Program-made: the position numbers and the translations under genes
Notes under the pieces: generated by a model
What the model saw: only the letters and a program-made list of their open reading frames with translations
Database searches by the model: none
What the model was told of the DNA's origin: nothing
NCBI RefSeq assembly: GCF_003014535.1
Contig: NZ_PYGD01000001.1
Coordinates: 248,001-312,000, forward strand
Direction: 5' to 3'
Source of the DNA: Taibaiella chishuiensis
Lineage (GTDB): Bacteria; Bacteroidota; Bacteroidia; Chitinophagales; Chitinophagaceae
Length of the DNA stretch: 64,000 bases
Part shown: in pieces, positions 17,805-26,635 of the stretch
Layout of the letters: the number at the start of each line of letters is the position of its first letter
Numbering within the stretch: position 1 is the stretch's first letter

Positions 17805-19742
17805 TTACAAGCGTCCTGCTTTAATAGCGTCCACCACACCCGGATCGAGCAGGGTAGAGGTATCGCCGATATGATCCAGCTCGCCTTCGGCTATCTTGCG
17901 CAGGATGCGGCGCATGATCTTACCACTCCTGGTTTTGGGCAGGCCTTTTACAAACTGGATCTTATCCGGTTTGGCAATAGCCCCGATCAGCCGGGTTACC
18001 GTTTGCAGGATGTCTTTACGGGTAAGGTCTTCATCGCCATGATGCGGATCTTCGTGGATCACAAAGGCGTACACGCCCTGTCCTTTGATCGGGTGCGGAT
18101 AACCTACTACAGCGCTTTCTACCACACCGGCATGCATATTGATCGCATTCTCTACCTCGGCGGTACCAATGCGGTGGCCGCTTACATTCAGCACATCGTC
18201 CACACGCCCGGTAATCCGGTAATTGCCTTCTTCGTCGCGGAAGGAACCGTCGCCGGTAAAATATTGATTTTCGTAAGTAGCGAAGTAATTGGTGCGGCAA
18301 CGTTCATGATCGCCGTAGGTAGTACGGAGCATACCCGGCCAGGGGAATTTAATACAGAGGTTGCCCGATGTGATCATGGCGCCCTGTTCGTTGGCAGCGG
18401 GCTGTGCTTCGTTGCCCTGCTCATCGACCAGCATCAGCTGTACACCGGGCAGGGGCAGGGTAGCATACGAAGGCTTGGATGGCGTAATGCCGGCCAGGCT
18501 GGAGATCATAATGCCACCGGTTTCTGTTTGCCACCAGGTATCTACGATCGGGCACCGGCCTTTGCCTATATTTTCGTCGTACCAATGCCAGGCCTCCTCG
18601 TTGATGGGTTCTCCCACCGAGCCCAGCGTCTTCAGCGTACTCAGATCGTATTGTGCTATCAGTTCGGTACCGAAGCTCATCAGGCTACGAATAGCGGTGG
18701 GGGCGGTGTACAGCACATTTACCTTATGCTTTTGCACCACGTCCCAGAAGCGGCCTGCATCGGGGTAGGTGGGTATACCTTCGAAAATAAGCGTGGTGGC
18801 GCCGGCCGACAGGGGTCCGTATACGATATAGCTATGCCCGGTAATCCAGCCGATATCCGCGGTACAGAAAAACACATCGCCCTGCTCGTACTGGAATACA
18901 TTGACGAAAGTGTATGTGGTGTAAACCATATAACCGCCACAGGTATGGACTACGCCTTTGGGTTTACCGGTAGAGCCCGAGGTGTAGAGGATAAACAGGG
19001 GATCTTCGGCATCCATTTCTTCGGCAGGACAGTCGGGATTACCCATGGTTTCTACTTTCTTGATCTCGTCTTCCCACCATACATCACGCCCTTTGATCAT
19101 GCTCACCGGCGTATGGGTGCGGGTCAGTACGATCACCCGTTTTACGAAGGGGCATTGCACCAGGGCGTCGTCGATAACGCTTTTGAGCGGTATGTCTTTA
19201 TTGCCGCGAAAGGCGCCGTCGCCGGTAACGATATATTCGGCATGCGCATCCTGCAGCCGGTCGGCAATACTCTGTGCACTAAAGCCGCCGAAGATTACGG
19301 AATGTATGGCGCCGATGCGTGCACAGGCCAGGGTAGCGATGGCCAGTTCGGGCACCATACCCATATAGATGCAAACCCGGTCGCCTTTCTTCACGCCATT
19401 ATTTTTAAGCGCATTGGCAAACTGTACTACTTTAAAATGCAATTCGCGGTACGACAATACCCGGTGATGCTCTTCGGGATCGTTGGGCTCCCAGATAATG
19501 GCCGGCTTGTCGCCCCAGTTGCCGAGGTGGCGGTCCAGGCAGTTTTCCGTAATATTCAGTTTCGCACCCTTGAACCATTCTATCTTGGGCTCTTTAAAAT
19601 TCCATTCCAGTACCTTATCCCAACGTTTACGCCACAAAAAATTACCGGCCACACCGGCCCAGAAGCCTTCGGGATCTGTAACACTTTTTTGATATTCCGC
19701 ATCATACTGGGCTCGCGATCTGATCTGATATGGGTAAGACAT
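17805..19742 (-). CDS. acs: Acetyl-CoA synthetase (AMP-forming)
   Basis: 645 residues from the ATG at 19740-19742; the GTG seven codons upstream is less likely. ANL-superfamily motifs are intact: P-loop LYTSGSTGKPKGVVHT (about 258-273), DTWWQTETGG in the acetate pocket, YFTGDGSFRDEEGNYRITGR hinge region, and the C-terminal acetylatable Lys in KTRSGKIMRR. Trp in WWQTETGG is the residue that restricts the pocket to acetate or propionate. It converts acetate, ATP and CoA into acetyl-CoA in the cytoplasm. It is flanked by a terminator and by the DinB gene on the same strand. Confidence 0.97.
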   Translation of the reverse strand: MSYPYQIRSRAQYDAEYQKSVTDPEGFWAGVAGNFLWRKRWDKVLEWNFKEPKIEWFKGAKLNITENCLDRHLGNWGDKPAIIWEPNDPEEHHRVLSYRELHFKVVQFANALKNNGVKKGDRVCIYMGMVPELAIATLACARIGAIHSVIFGGFSAQSIADRLQDAHAEYIVTGDGAFRGNKDIPLKSVIDDALVQCPFVKRVIVLTRTHTPVSMIKGRDVWWEDEIKKVETMGNPDCPAEEMDAEDPLFILYTSGSTGKPKGVVHTCGGYMVYTTYTFVNVFQYEQGDVFFCTADIGWITGHSYIVYGPLSAGATTLIFEGIPTYPDAGRFWDVVQKHKVNVLYTAPTAIRSLMSFGTELIAQYDLSTLKTLGSVGEPINEEAWHWYDENIGKGRCPIVDTWWQTETGGIMISSLAGITPSKPSYATLPLPGVQLMLVDEQGNEAQPAANEQGAMITSGNLCIKFPWPGMLRTTYGDHERCRTNYFATYENQYFTGDGSFRDEEGNYRITGRVDDVLNVSGHRIGTAEVENAINMHAGVVESAVVGYPHPIKGQGVYAFVIHEDPHHGDEDLTRKDILQTVTRLIGAIAKPDKIQFVKGLPKTRSGKIMRRILRKIAEGELDHIGDTSTLLDPGVVDAIKAGRL

Positions 19743-19917
19743 ATTGTTTTCTTTTTTACACAAGGTAAGTAATCACTCCCTCTTGCCGTATATATTTTAC
19801 GGTAAATAGGTATAGCTATTATAAAGTGCACCTGGTAGTTAACCCGGGCGGCCGGTCATTTGTTTGCACCAGCCGGGAATATAATGCCAAAGGCTCAATA
19901 AGCCCAAGAGACAAGGC

Positions 19918-20412
19918 TTACAGGCCGTCGGCACTGGGCCCGTACATACCCGGCACCGGTATATCCAGCATACGCAGGAATACGCTGAGCTGGCCACGAT
20001 GGTGGTAAGTATGGTTGTAACACATGCCCCTCAGCACCGCCACTTTGGGCAATTGAAAAAGCATGACACCATTATTACGCAGGGTCCAGGGTTGGATCAA
20101 TACCTCGTCGGTAGCGCCCTGCAGGGCTTTAATGGAGCGCAGCACGGCCGTTTCGTGCAGCTTCAGCAGGTCTTCGGTACTGTCTACCGGTGTTTTCGGA
20201 AAAACACCCGCGGCAAAATCCAGCTCGTCCCGGTCCACCACAAACTCGGCCCAGCCCGCCAGTTCGGCCACATGGGTCGCCAGTCTTTTCAGGGTCATCG
20301 ATTTTTCGTGGGGTTTCCAGTCGAAATGGGCGGCCGGCACCTGTGCCAGCATTTTACGGGTACTTGCGGCTTCGAGCTGCAGCTCATTGATCAGTGCCTG
20401 GTTCAGGTTCAT
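19918..20412 (-). CDS. DinB family protein
   Basis: 164 residues from the ATG at 20410-20412 (MNLNQALINELQLEA). The frame is open 28 codons further upstream, but that stretch crosses the promoter of the divergent gene and has no similarity to a start. The DinB four-helix bundle shows its three metal-binding His: HFDWKPHEKSMTLKRLATHVAEL and later YNHTYHHRGQLSVFLRML. DinB-like proteins are metal-binding, often thiol-dependent transferases or stress proteins of unknown function. Confidence 0.88.
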   Translation of the reverse strand: MNLNQALINELQLEAASTRKMLAQVPAAHFDWKPHEKSMTLKRLATHVAELAGWAEFVVDRDELDFAAGVFPKTPVDSTEDLLKLHETAVLRSIKALQGATDEVLIQPWTLRNNGVMLFQLPKVAVLRGMCYNHTYHHRGQLSVFLRMLDIPVPGMYGPSADGL

Positions 20413-20503
20413 GAAGATAATTTTATTGCAAGTAAACCATTTTCCGGGAAAATCACATTGCCCCGCCCCGCGCCACAAATATTTGGATTTATCCATTTTA
20501 TGC

Positions 20504-20511
20504 TATATTTG
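20504..20511 (+). promoter_or_regulatory. Candidate promoter of the DUF4290 gene
   Basis: TATATTTG at 20504-20511 fits TAnnTTTG; the leader to the ATG at 20622 would be about 105 bases. Confidence 0.4.
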
Positions 20512-20621
20512 CAATGTACAGACAAGCGAATACCCGTTTAACGATCCCTTCCTGTATTACACTCATCCCTGCCAACAGGAATTGACAAGCCGGGAATACC
20601 AATCATACTTTTTGCTTTTTA

Positions 20622-21386
20622 ATGGAATATAATACCAACCGAAGTAAGCTGATCATGCCTGAATACGGGCGTAATATCCAGCAGATGGTCGACTATGTGC
20701 GTACGATCGAAGATCCTGAAATAAGGCAGCGCAATGCCCGCTCTATTATCGAGCTGATGGGCGTGCTGAACCCGCACCTCAAAAACGTAGAAGACTTCAG
20801 GCATAAGCTCTGGGACCACCTGTTCCTGATCGCGGACTTCGATATCGATGTGGCATCGCCCTATCCTTTACCGACGAAGGAAAAACTGTTCCGCAAACCT
20901 GACCCGATCCCTTATCCCAAGGTACACCGTAAAAACCGCCACCTGGGCAAAAACCTGGGCGCCGTAATCGACAAGGCCCTGGCCGAGACCGACGAGGAAA
21001 AACGCCGTGGCTTTACGCATTCGATCGCGTACTACATGAAGCTGGCCTATACCAACTGGCACCGCGAGCCTGTACATGACGATATGATCAAGGAAGAGCT
21101 TTCCGAGATTACCAAAGGCGAGCTGAACTATACCGCAGGCGGTATTAAAGTACGCTTCGACAACAACCGCCAGGGACAGCCGGGCCAGGGCAACGGAAAC
21201 GGCAATAACGGTGGTGTGCACAAGAAGAACGCCAATGCGCGTAACAACAATTTCAAAGGCAACAATAACAACCAGGCCCGCAACGGCAATAATAATAACA
21301 ACAACAATAAAAACAACGGGAATAACAACAATAAAAACCGTAACAACAACAATAACAAAAACCGCCAGAACAAGCCAGGCGCTTAA
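20622..21386 (+). CDS. DUF4290 domain-containing protein with Asn-rich tail
   Basis: 254 residues. The first 180 form the DUF4290 domain, a Bacteroidota-specific family: MPEYGRNIQQMVDY, IIELMGVLNPHLKN, FRHKLWDHLF, YPLPTKEKL, and SIAYYMKLAYTNWHREPVHD. The last 70 residues are almost only Asn, Gly, Lys and Arg, encoded by AAC/AAT repeats. Function is unknown; a basic, disordered tail could bind nucleic acid, which is only inference. It is followed by a strong terminator. Confidence 0.88.
   Translation: MEYNTNRSKLIMPEYGRNIQQMVDYVRTIEDPEIRQRNARSIIELMGVLNPHLKNVEDFRHKLWDHLFLIADFDIDVASPYPLPTKEKLFRKPDPIPYPKVHRKNRHLGKNLGAVIDKALAETDEEKRRGFTHSIAYYMKLAYTNWHREPVHDDMIKEELSEITKGELNYTAGGIKVRFDNNRQGQPGQGNGNGNNGGVHKKNANARNNNFKGNNNNQARNGNNNNNNNKNNGNNNNKNRNNNNNKNRQNKPGA
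21165..21372 (+). repeat. Low-complexity AAC/AAT-rich tract coding for the Asn-rich tail
   Basis: Imperfect trinucleotide repetition (AAC, AAT, AAA, GGC) inside the 3' part of the DUF4290 gene. Such tracts can change length by slippage. Confidence 0.7.
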
Positions 21387-21404
21387 CCTCCGGCAGTAAC
21401 AAGC

Positions 21405-21434
21405 AAAAAGCAGATCCCCTGGGATCTGCTTTTT
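21405..21434. terminator. Terminator between convergent DUF4290 and methyltransferase genes
   Basis: Perfect 14-bp inverted repeat, arms 21405-21418 and 21421-21434, ending in a T run on the plus strand and an A-preceded T run on the minus strand. Confidence 0.85.
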
Positions 21435-21467
21435 TTATGGTCTTTACTTTATTGAAGTATGGAAGCG

Positions 21468-22490
21468 CTACAGCGTAGCGGCCAGTGCCGGCAACGCCCT
21501 CGGGGCAATTTCCTTTACCGCCGTTGCGATGGCACGGATATGATCGGGAGTAGTACCGCAGCAACCGCCCACAACATTGATCCAGCCATTGCGGGCGAAA
21601 TCGGCGATGATCGCCGCCGTTTCTTCCGGCGTTTCATCGTATTCGCCCATGGCATTGGGCAGACCGGCATTGGGATAAGCGCTTACATGGCAGGCAGCGA
21701 TCTGGCTCAGTTCCTCTACGTGCGGACGCATTTGCGCACCGCCCAGGGCACAGTTAAGACCAATGCTTACCGGTTGGGCATGTGCAACGGAGATATAAAA
21801 AGCCTCCAGGGTTTGCCCGCTCAGGGTACGGCCCGAAGCATCGGTAATAGTACCGGAGATCATGACCGGCAATTCGGTCTGGTATTCGTCGAAGTAGCGC
21901 TGTATGGCAAACAGGGCAGCCTTGGCATTGAGGGTATCGAATATGGTTTCCACCAGCAGGATATCCACGCCGCCTTCTGCCAGTCCGCGGATCTGGTCGA
22001 AATAGGCGTTGGCTACCTCGTCGAAGGTAACCGCCCGGTAGCCCGGGTTGTTTACATCGGGCGACAGCGACAGGGTTTTATTCATGGGCCCTATGGCGCC
22101 GGCTACGAATTTAGGCCCCGAGCCGGGGTTATCGGCCAGGTATTCGGTTACGGCCTGTTTGGCCACCTGCGCCGAGGCTACATTCATCTCGTAGGAGATT
22201 TCCTGCATGTCGTAATCGGCCATAGAGATGACCTGTGCGCTGAAGGTATTGGTCTCGATAATGTCGGCGCCGGCATCGAGGTATTCGCGGTGGATCGCCT
22301 TAATGATACCGGGATTGGTAATGGAAAGCAGGTCGTTATTCCCCTTTACATCACAATGCCAGTCGTGGAAGCGCTCGCCCCGGTAGTCGGCCTCCTGGAG
22401 CTTGTAACGCTGGATCATGGTACCCATTGCCCCGTCTATGATGGCAATGCGTTTGCTTAACAGTTGTACTAATTGCGTTTTGCTGGACAT
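21468..22490 (-). CDS. Homocysteine S-methyltransferase module (stand-alone N-terminal MetH domain)
   Basis: 340 residues. It matches the first domain of cobalamin-dependent methionine synthase: [42 protein letters not shown], and the three zinc Cys in IGLNCALGG and [12 protein letters not shown]. In full-length MetH the folate, cobalamin and reactivation domains follow; here the protein ends after the first barrel. In many Bacteroidota MetH is split and the second gene is usually next door. No such gene lies on either side here, so it must be elsewhere or the protein uses another methyl donor. Confidence 0.9.
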   Translation of the reverse strand: MSSKTQLVQLLSKRIAIIDGAMGTMIQRYKLQEADYRGERFHDWHCDVKGNNDLLSITNPGIIKAIHREYLDAGADIIETNTFSAQVISMADYDMQEISYEMNVASAQVAKQAVTEYLADNPGSGPKFVAGAIGPMNKTLSLSPDVNNPGYRAVTFDEVANAYFDQIRGLAEGGVDILLVETIFDTLNAKAALFAIQRYFDEYQTELPVMISGTITDASGRTLSGQTLEAFYISVAHAQPVSIGLNCALGGAQMRPHVEELSQIAACHVSAYPNAGLPNAMGEYDETPEETAAIIADFARNGWINVVGGCCGTTPDHIRAIATAVKEIAPRALPALAATL

Positions 22491-22639
22491 ATTTTTGAAT
22501 TGTATTGCAAGTTAGGCAAATATTAGCTTACGGCTGTAGCGGGAACCGGCACCGGGGCAGAAAAACCGGTAGCTGCCTGCATTCACCTGCACAAAAACGG
22601 CGTTAACCGCAAAAAAAGTACCGGGCATGGATCAGCCTT

Positions 22640-22647
22640 TATCTTTG
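22640..22647 (+). promoter_or_regulatory. -7 promoter element very close to the LytS start codon
   Basis: TATCTTTG ends 4 bases before the ATG at 22652. If it is used, the transcript would be leaderless or nearly so. Confidence 0.4.
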
Positions 22648-22651
22648 TACC

Positions 22652-23701
22652 ATGAGTATAAAGACCAACCAGGTCCTGATCCACCTGCTTTGTGGTATCG
22701 TATTCCTGCTTTTCCCGGTGTTGTCCTCGCCCGATTTTCCCCATATCGGTATGACCCTGCATAATGTGAACGGGCTGCGGGAAGTGTTTACCCATGCCTT
22801 GTTGATCGGTTTCTTTTATCTCAACTATGCCTGGCTGGTACCGCGCTTTTACTTCCGGCAACAATACCGCAGCTTTTACCTGCTTGCCTTTTTATTTGCC
22901 CTGTTTACCATACTGCTTATTTACGGCTTATCACAGCTTATGGGCGCAGGACGTGCTCCCTACCCCGGACCGCCGCCAATGCCGCCACCCGGCATGCACC
23001 GGCCACTGCACAGCAACCTGCTGCGTATGATCTTCCTGGATTACAACCTCTATCTCTTCGTCATTGTTTTTATTACCGCTATACTGCTCAAGACCAATGA
23101 GCGCTGGCGCTGGTTGCAGAAAGAACAGCTGCAGACCGAGCTCGCCTACCTGAAAGCCCAGATCAACCCGCATTTCCTGTTCAATACCCTGAACAGCATT
23201 TATGCACTGGCACTCGAAAAGTCGGACTATACCGCTACGGCCGTGGTAAAGCTTTCGGGCATGATGCGTTACCTGATCAGCGAATCGGGCAAAAACTTCG
23301 TATCGCTGCAACAGGAGCTGGACTATATCCGCGATTACATAGAGCTGCAGCAATTCCGGCTGGGCGAGACGGCCGGCATCAGCTACCAGGCCTCGGGCAG
23401 CGCCAGGGGTTACGAAATCGCCCCGCTCATCCTCATCACCTTTGTAGAGAATGCGTTTAAATACGGGGTCAATCCTGAGCAACATTCGGCGATCGGTATC
23501 TCCATAACGATAGCCGAAGATTCCTTAACTTTAACCGTACAAAACAACAAGGTAACCATAAGTGGCGCCGCCACTGCTTCGGGCCTGGGCATCCGTAACG
23601 CGCAAAACCGGCTACAGATGCTTTATGCCGATAAACACCGCCTGCAGATCGATGAAGATGCAGCACAGTTCCGGGTAACCCTCGAATTAAAGCTGATATG
23701 A
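22652..23701 (+). CDS. LytS/YehU-type sensor histidine kinase
   Basis: 349 residues. Four hydrophobic segments span about 1-145, followed by the His_kinase domain (phosphoacceptor His in LKAQINPHFLFNTLNSIY) and a HATPase region with VENAFKYG and GLGIRNAQNRLQMLY. There is no extracellular sensor domain, so signals are probably sensed in the membrane. The stop codon overlaps the start of the LytTR response regulator gene (ATGA at 23698-23701), so the two are translationally coupled and form a pair. Confidence 0.93.
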   Translation: MSIKTNQVLIHLLCGIVFLLFPVLSSPDFPHIGMTLHNVNGLREVFTHALLIGFFYLNYAWLVPRFYFRQQYRSFYLLAFLFALFTILLIYGLSQLMGAGRAPYPGPPPMPPPGMHRPLHSNLLRMIFLDYNLYLFVIVFITAILLKTNERWRWLQKEQLQTELAYLKAQINPHFLFNTLNSIYALALEKSDYTATAVVKLSGMMRYLISESGKNFVSLQQELDYIRDYIELQQFRLGETAGISYQASGSARGYEIAPLILITFVENAFKYGVNPEQHSAIGISITIAEDSLTLTVQNNKVTISGAATASGLGIRNAQNRLQMLYADKHRLQIDEDAAQFRVTLELKLI

Positions 23702-24390
23702 TAACTGCCATAGCTATAGATGATGAGCCACCTGCCCTGCGGGTGATCGAGGCTTTTTGCGCCGGCTTCGGTTTTATAACCCTGCAAAAAACCTTTACCC
23801 GTACCGACGAAGCGCTCCGGCATCTCCGGAAACACCCGGTAGACCTGCTTTTCCTCGACATACAGATGCCTTCGCTTTCGGGCATCGAACTTTACCGTGC
23901 GCTCGAACAGCCCCTGGCCGTGATCTTTACTACGGCCTATAGCGAATACGCCGTAGAAGGCTTTAACCTCAACGCCACCGACTACCTGCTCAAACCCTTT
24001 ACCCGCGAGCGTTTTGCCCAGGCGGTGCAAAAGGCGGAGGAATATATACGCTATACCCGGCAACGACAGGCGCCGGAAAACGATTACCTGCTGATCCGCG
24101 CCGACTATAACCTGCACAAGATCGCCATCGGCGATATCGAATATATCGAAGGGCTCGACGATTATATCCGCATACACCTGCAACAGCAAAAGCCGGTAGT
24201 GGCCCGCATGACGATGAAACATATACTCGAAAAGCTCGAAGACCGCGACTTTGTACGGGTGCACCGTTCGTATATCGTACCCCTGTCGCGCATACAGCAC
24301 GTCCGCAATAAAATGATCAGCCTCGGCGATGCAGAGATCGCGATCGGCAGCAGTTACGAGGAAGCCTTTTTTGCACGGTTCCGGTCCTGA
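23698..24390 (+). CDS. LytTR family response regulator
   Basis: 230 residues. Receiver domain at 1-120 with acidic pair IAIDDEPPALRV, phosphoacceptor Asp in LLFLDIQMPSLSG, Thr/Ala in VIFTTAYSEYAVEGF, Lys in YLLKPF. LytTR DNA-binding domain at about 135-230 (YIEGLDDYIRIHL, FVRVHRSYIVPLSRI). It overlaps the kinase gene by four bases. LytTR regulators often control surface or secreted functions; the secreted dioxygenase gene 90 bases downstream could be a target, but this is inference. Confidence 0.95.
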   Translation: MITAIAIDDEPPALRVIEAFCAGFGFITLQKTFTRTDEALRHLRKHPVDLLFLDIQMPSLSGIELYRALEQPLAVIFTTAYSEYAVEGFNLNATDYLLKPFTRERFAQAVQKAEEYIRYTRQRQAPENDYLLIRADYNLHKIAIGDIEYIEGLDDYIRIHLQQQKPVVARMTMKHILEKLEDRDFVRVHRSYIVPLSRIQHVRNKMISLGDAEIAIGSSYEEAFFARFRS

Positions 24391-24480
24391 GCCGTTTACC
24401 GCAGCATTACTTTGCTTTACCGCATTTATTTGTCATGAAGATGTCACCAGGATATTTTTGAATCATAAAAATATACAGAC

Positions 24481-25488
24481 ATGGAAAGGAAAGATTTTTT
24501 AAAAGGTATCGGCCTGGCCGGAGCGGCCTCTTTTATCCCTTTTTCAAAGGTGCTGGCAGGCAGCGGCAATGCGGGCAAACCGACCGCCTGTACGCTTATC
24601 CCGTCAGAAACCGCGGGCCCTTTTCCGCTTGACCTTACCGCCAACACCACCTTCTTCCGGCAGGATGTACGGGAAGACCGGCAGGGCGTGCAGCTCAACC
24701 TGAAGCTCAAAGTAATCGGGCTGAACAATTGCGAGGCCATGCCCAATCTGCGGGTCAATATCTGGCATTGCGATAAAGACGGCATCTATTCGGGTTATAA
24801 CAATGCCCAGAACCCCGGCAGTACTACCACCACTTTCCTGAGGGGTTACCAGATGACCGATGCCAACGGCGAGGTCAACTTCGTGACCATATTCCCGGGC
24901 TGGTACAGCGGCCGCATCTGCCATATCCATTTCCAGGTTTTTGTAAGCTCTGTATATGCAGCGGTATCGCAGCTCAGCTTCGATGTAGCGGCCAAAAACG
25001 CAGTTTATGCGGCCAATTCCGCCTTATACACCAAAGGGGCCGATCCTATGACCTTTAATTCGGACAATATATTTTCGGACGGCTATGCCCTGCAGATGGC
25101 GACACTCACGCCCAACAGCAGTACCGGCGGATACGACGCTTATCTCGAAGTAACGATCCAGGGTGCGGGCACTACCGGCCTTGCCAGCCTGGAACCCGAA
25201 ACCGGCGGACAATTCAAACTGGGCCAGAACTATCCCAATCCATACCGCGGCACCACCACTATTCCATTCAACCTCGTTAACCGGTCGGATGTAAAACTGG
25301 AACTGTTCGACCTCGCAGGACGCAAGGTAGGGGAGATCAGGAGGGACAATATGGCGCCCGGCGATCAGCAGATTGTGGTAAGCACGGCGGATAACGGTAT
25401 GGCCACGGGCAATTATATTTACCAGCTGCAGGTCGAAAACAGCAATGGCATATACCGCCAATGCAAAATGATGACCGCAGCGCAATAA
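24481..25488 (+). CDS. Secreted intradiol ring-cleavage dioxygenase-like protein with T9SS sorting domain
   Basis: 335 residues. The N-terminus (MERKDFLKGIGLAGAASF) is a Tat-like or Sec signal. The intradiol dioxygenase domain (about 35-235) keeps the non-haem Fe(III) ligands: Tyr103 in CDKDGIYSGY, Tyr142 and His148/His150 in FPGWYSGRICHIHFQV. The pair of Tyr and pair of His is that of protocatechuate and catechol dioxygenases. The last 85 residues are a type A T9SS sorting domain (FKLGQNYPNPYRGTTTIPF, KLELFDLAGRKVGEI). An aromatic-ring dioxygenase sent to the cell surface is unusual. The substrate is unknown; extracellular lignin-like or humic phenols are possible. Confidence 0.9.
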   Translation: MERKDFLKGIGLAGAASFIPFSKVLAGSGNAGKPTACTLIPSETAGPFPLDLTANTTFFRQDVREDRQGVQLNLKLKVIGLNNCEAMPNLRVNIWHCDKDGIYSGYNNAQNPGSTTTTFLRGYQMTDANGEVNFVTIFPGWYSGRICHIHFQVFVSSVYAAVSQLSFDVAAKNAVYAANSALYTKGADPMTFNSDNIFSDGYALQMATLTPNSSTGGYDAYLEVTIQGAGTTGLASLEPETGGQFKLGQNYPNPYRGTTTIPFNLVNRSDVKLELFDLAGRKVGEIRRDNMAPGDQQIVVSTADNGMATGNYIYQLQVENSNGIYRQCKMMTAAQ

Positions 25489-25549
25489 ACCTATACATCC
25501 TGCAAGGCACAGGATTAACAAGCATACTTCCACCGCCAGGGAGGTAATG

Positions 25550-25580
25550 GCCGGCAGTGTAAGCGCTGCCGGCATTTTTT
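25550..25580. terminator. Terminator after the secreted dioxygenase
   Basis: Stem arms 25550-25557 and 25566-25573 followed by a T run, between convergent genes. Confidence 0.75.
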
Positions 25581-25581
25581 A

Positions 25582-25968
25582 CTACAATGCGGCAGGAATG
25601 GCCTCTTCGTACATGCCCCCGATGCCGATATAAGTAACCCGTTTGTGATTGCCTGCCAGGGTAGCCTCGTACAGGTGCACGCCGGCATCGGCAATGGCCT
25701 GCATAAACCCCGGGTAATCGATCTTACCGGCCTGGCTGTCGCGTACAGCCTGTATGGTGGCCGCCTCGTCGAAAGCCGGGGCAACGGTCCTGCCCGCATG
25801 TGCATCGTGGTGCAGCACATGCGCGCCATCGGGAAAACGGTAGAGAATAATACCGCTGGCCGTATCTACAGTATAAGAACTGATGCCCAGCTCAAGCAGG
25901 CGGGCAGCCAGTTCGGGATAACTTTTAGCCGCGCCATAGGCGGCCTGGAGCGCTTCCTGGATATTCAT
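25582..25968 (-). CDS. DUF1398 family protein
   Basis: 128 residues, similar to the YbcV/DUF1398 family: YPELAARLLELGISSYTVDT, YRFPDG, and the end YIGIGGMYEEAIP. Family function is unknown. The ATG lies one base after the stop of the upstream iron-sulfur gene (TGATATG), so the two are translationally coupled and probably act together. Confidence 0.82.
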   Translation of the reverse strand: MNIQEALQAAYGAAKSYPELAARLLELGISSYTVDTASGIILYRFPDGAHVLHHDAHAGRTVAPAFDEAATIQAVRDSQAGKIDYPGFMQAIADAGVHLYEATLAGNHKRVTYIGIGGMYEEAIPAAL

Positions 25969-25969
25969 A

Positions 25970-26410
25970 TCAATCGGTAAATTTTGTAGGTATATGACTG
26001 CCGTCGCAATACGGTTTGTTTTGCGACTGCCCGCAACGGCAAAAGGCCGTTACTTTACTTTTACGCGTTTCGTCTCCGTTACGGTCTTTCACGGTTATAT
26101 TGCCATAAACCAATAGTGGTCCGTTGGGCATGATCTCGATTTTCGTTTCCTGCTCCACCAATTCTTCTTCCTGCTCCAGTTCATGATCGTAGAAAAAGCT
26201 GAGCGCGCCGCTGGGACAGCGTTGCACCTGTTCGACAATATGCGCCGTATCCGATCCGGCCACTTTGATCCAGGGTTTCTCCTTCGGGTTAAACACCGCA
26301 GGCAGGCCCGTAGCGGCTTTCCAGCAAATGGTAGAGTGTATGCAGGTACCTGGTTTCCAGACTACGGTAACCTCACCGTTACTGTAATGTTTTACAATTT
26401 CCTTTTCCAT
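25970..26410 (-). CDS. Iron-sulfur protein: YjdI-type [4Fe-4S] mono-cluster domain fused to a CDGSH domain
   Basis: 146 residues. The first half (about 1-75) matches the YjdI/Fer4_19 domain (WKPGTCIHSTICWKA, VQRCPSGALSF) with Cys ligands for one cluster. After a Glu-rich linker and a strand-rich segment, a CDGSH iron-sulfur motif follows at about 125-141 (CRCGQSQNKPYCDGSH), which binds a [2Fe-2S] cluster with three Cys and one His. Both domains are known separately and in fusion; together they suggest electron transfer or cluster handling. It starts the two-gene unit with the DUF1398 gene. Confidence 0.9.
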   Translation of the reverse strand: MEKEIVKHYSNGEVTVVWKPGTCIHSTICWKAATGLPAVFNPKEKPWIKVAGSDTAHIVEQVQRCPSGALSFFYDHELEQEEELVEQETKIEIMPNGPLLVYGNITVKDRNGDETRKSKVTAFCRCGQSQNKPYCDGSHIPTKFTD

Positions 26411-26567
26411 AGTCCAAGTATTTTAATCCTATAAAATTAAATGATTTCCCGGTTGTTTCCGCATCGCAGCAGTGCGGACCAAACCCGCTACAACACAAGC
26501 GTTTACGAAAGCGGGCAAGGCCCCTGCCTGCCGCGAAAGCGGCCTCAATACTATGCAAAATATTCCG

Positions 26568-26575
26568 TACCTTTG
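26568..26575 (+). promoter_or_regulatory. ssrA promoter -7 element
   Basis: TACCTTTG matches TAnnTTTG and lies 60 bases before the mature tmRNA 5' end, leaving a processed leader. The 150 bases to its left hold no gene. Confidence 0.5.
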
Positions 26576-26635
26576 CATTAAGGTTCTTTGAAAAAACACT
26601 TTTTCATTTTACCCTGCAACGTTTGTTGCCAATAT

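Noticed and set aside
17871-19772. Plus-strand ORF of 633 codons opposite acs
   Set aside because: It lies entirely antisense to a conserved acetyl-CoA synthetase, has no recognisable domain, and its length follows from codon bias of the acs strand.
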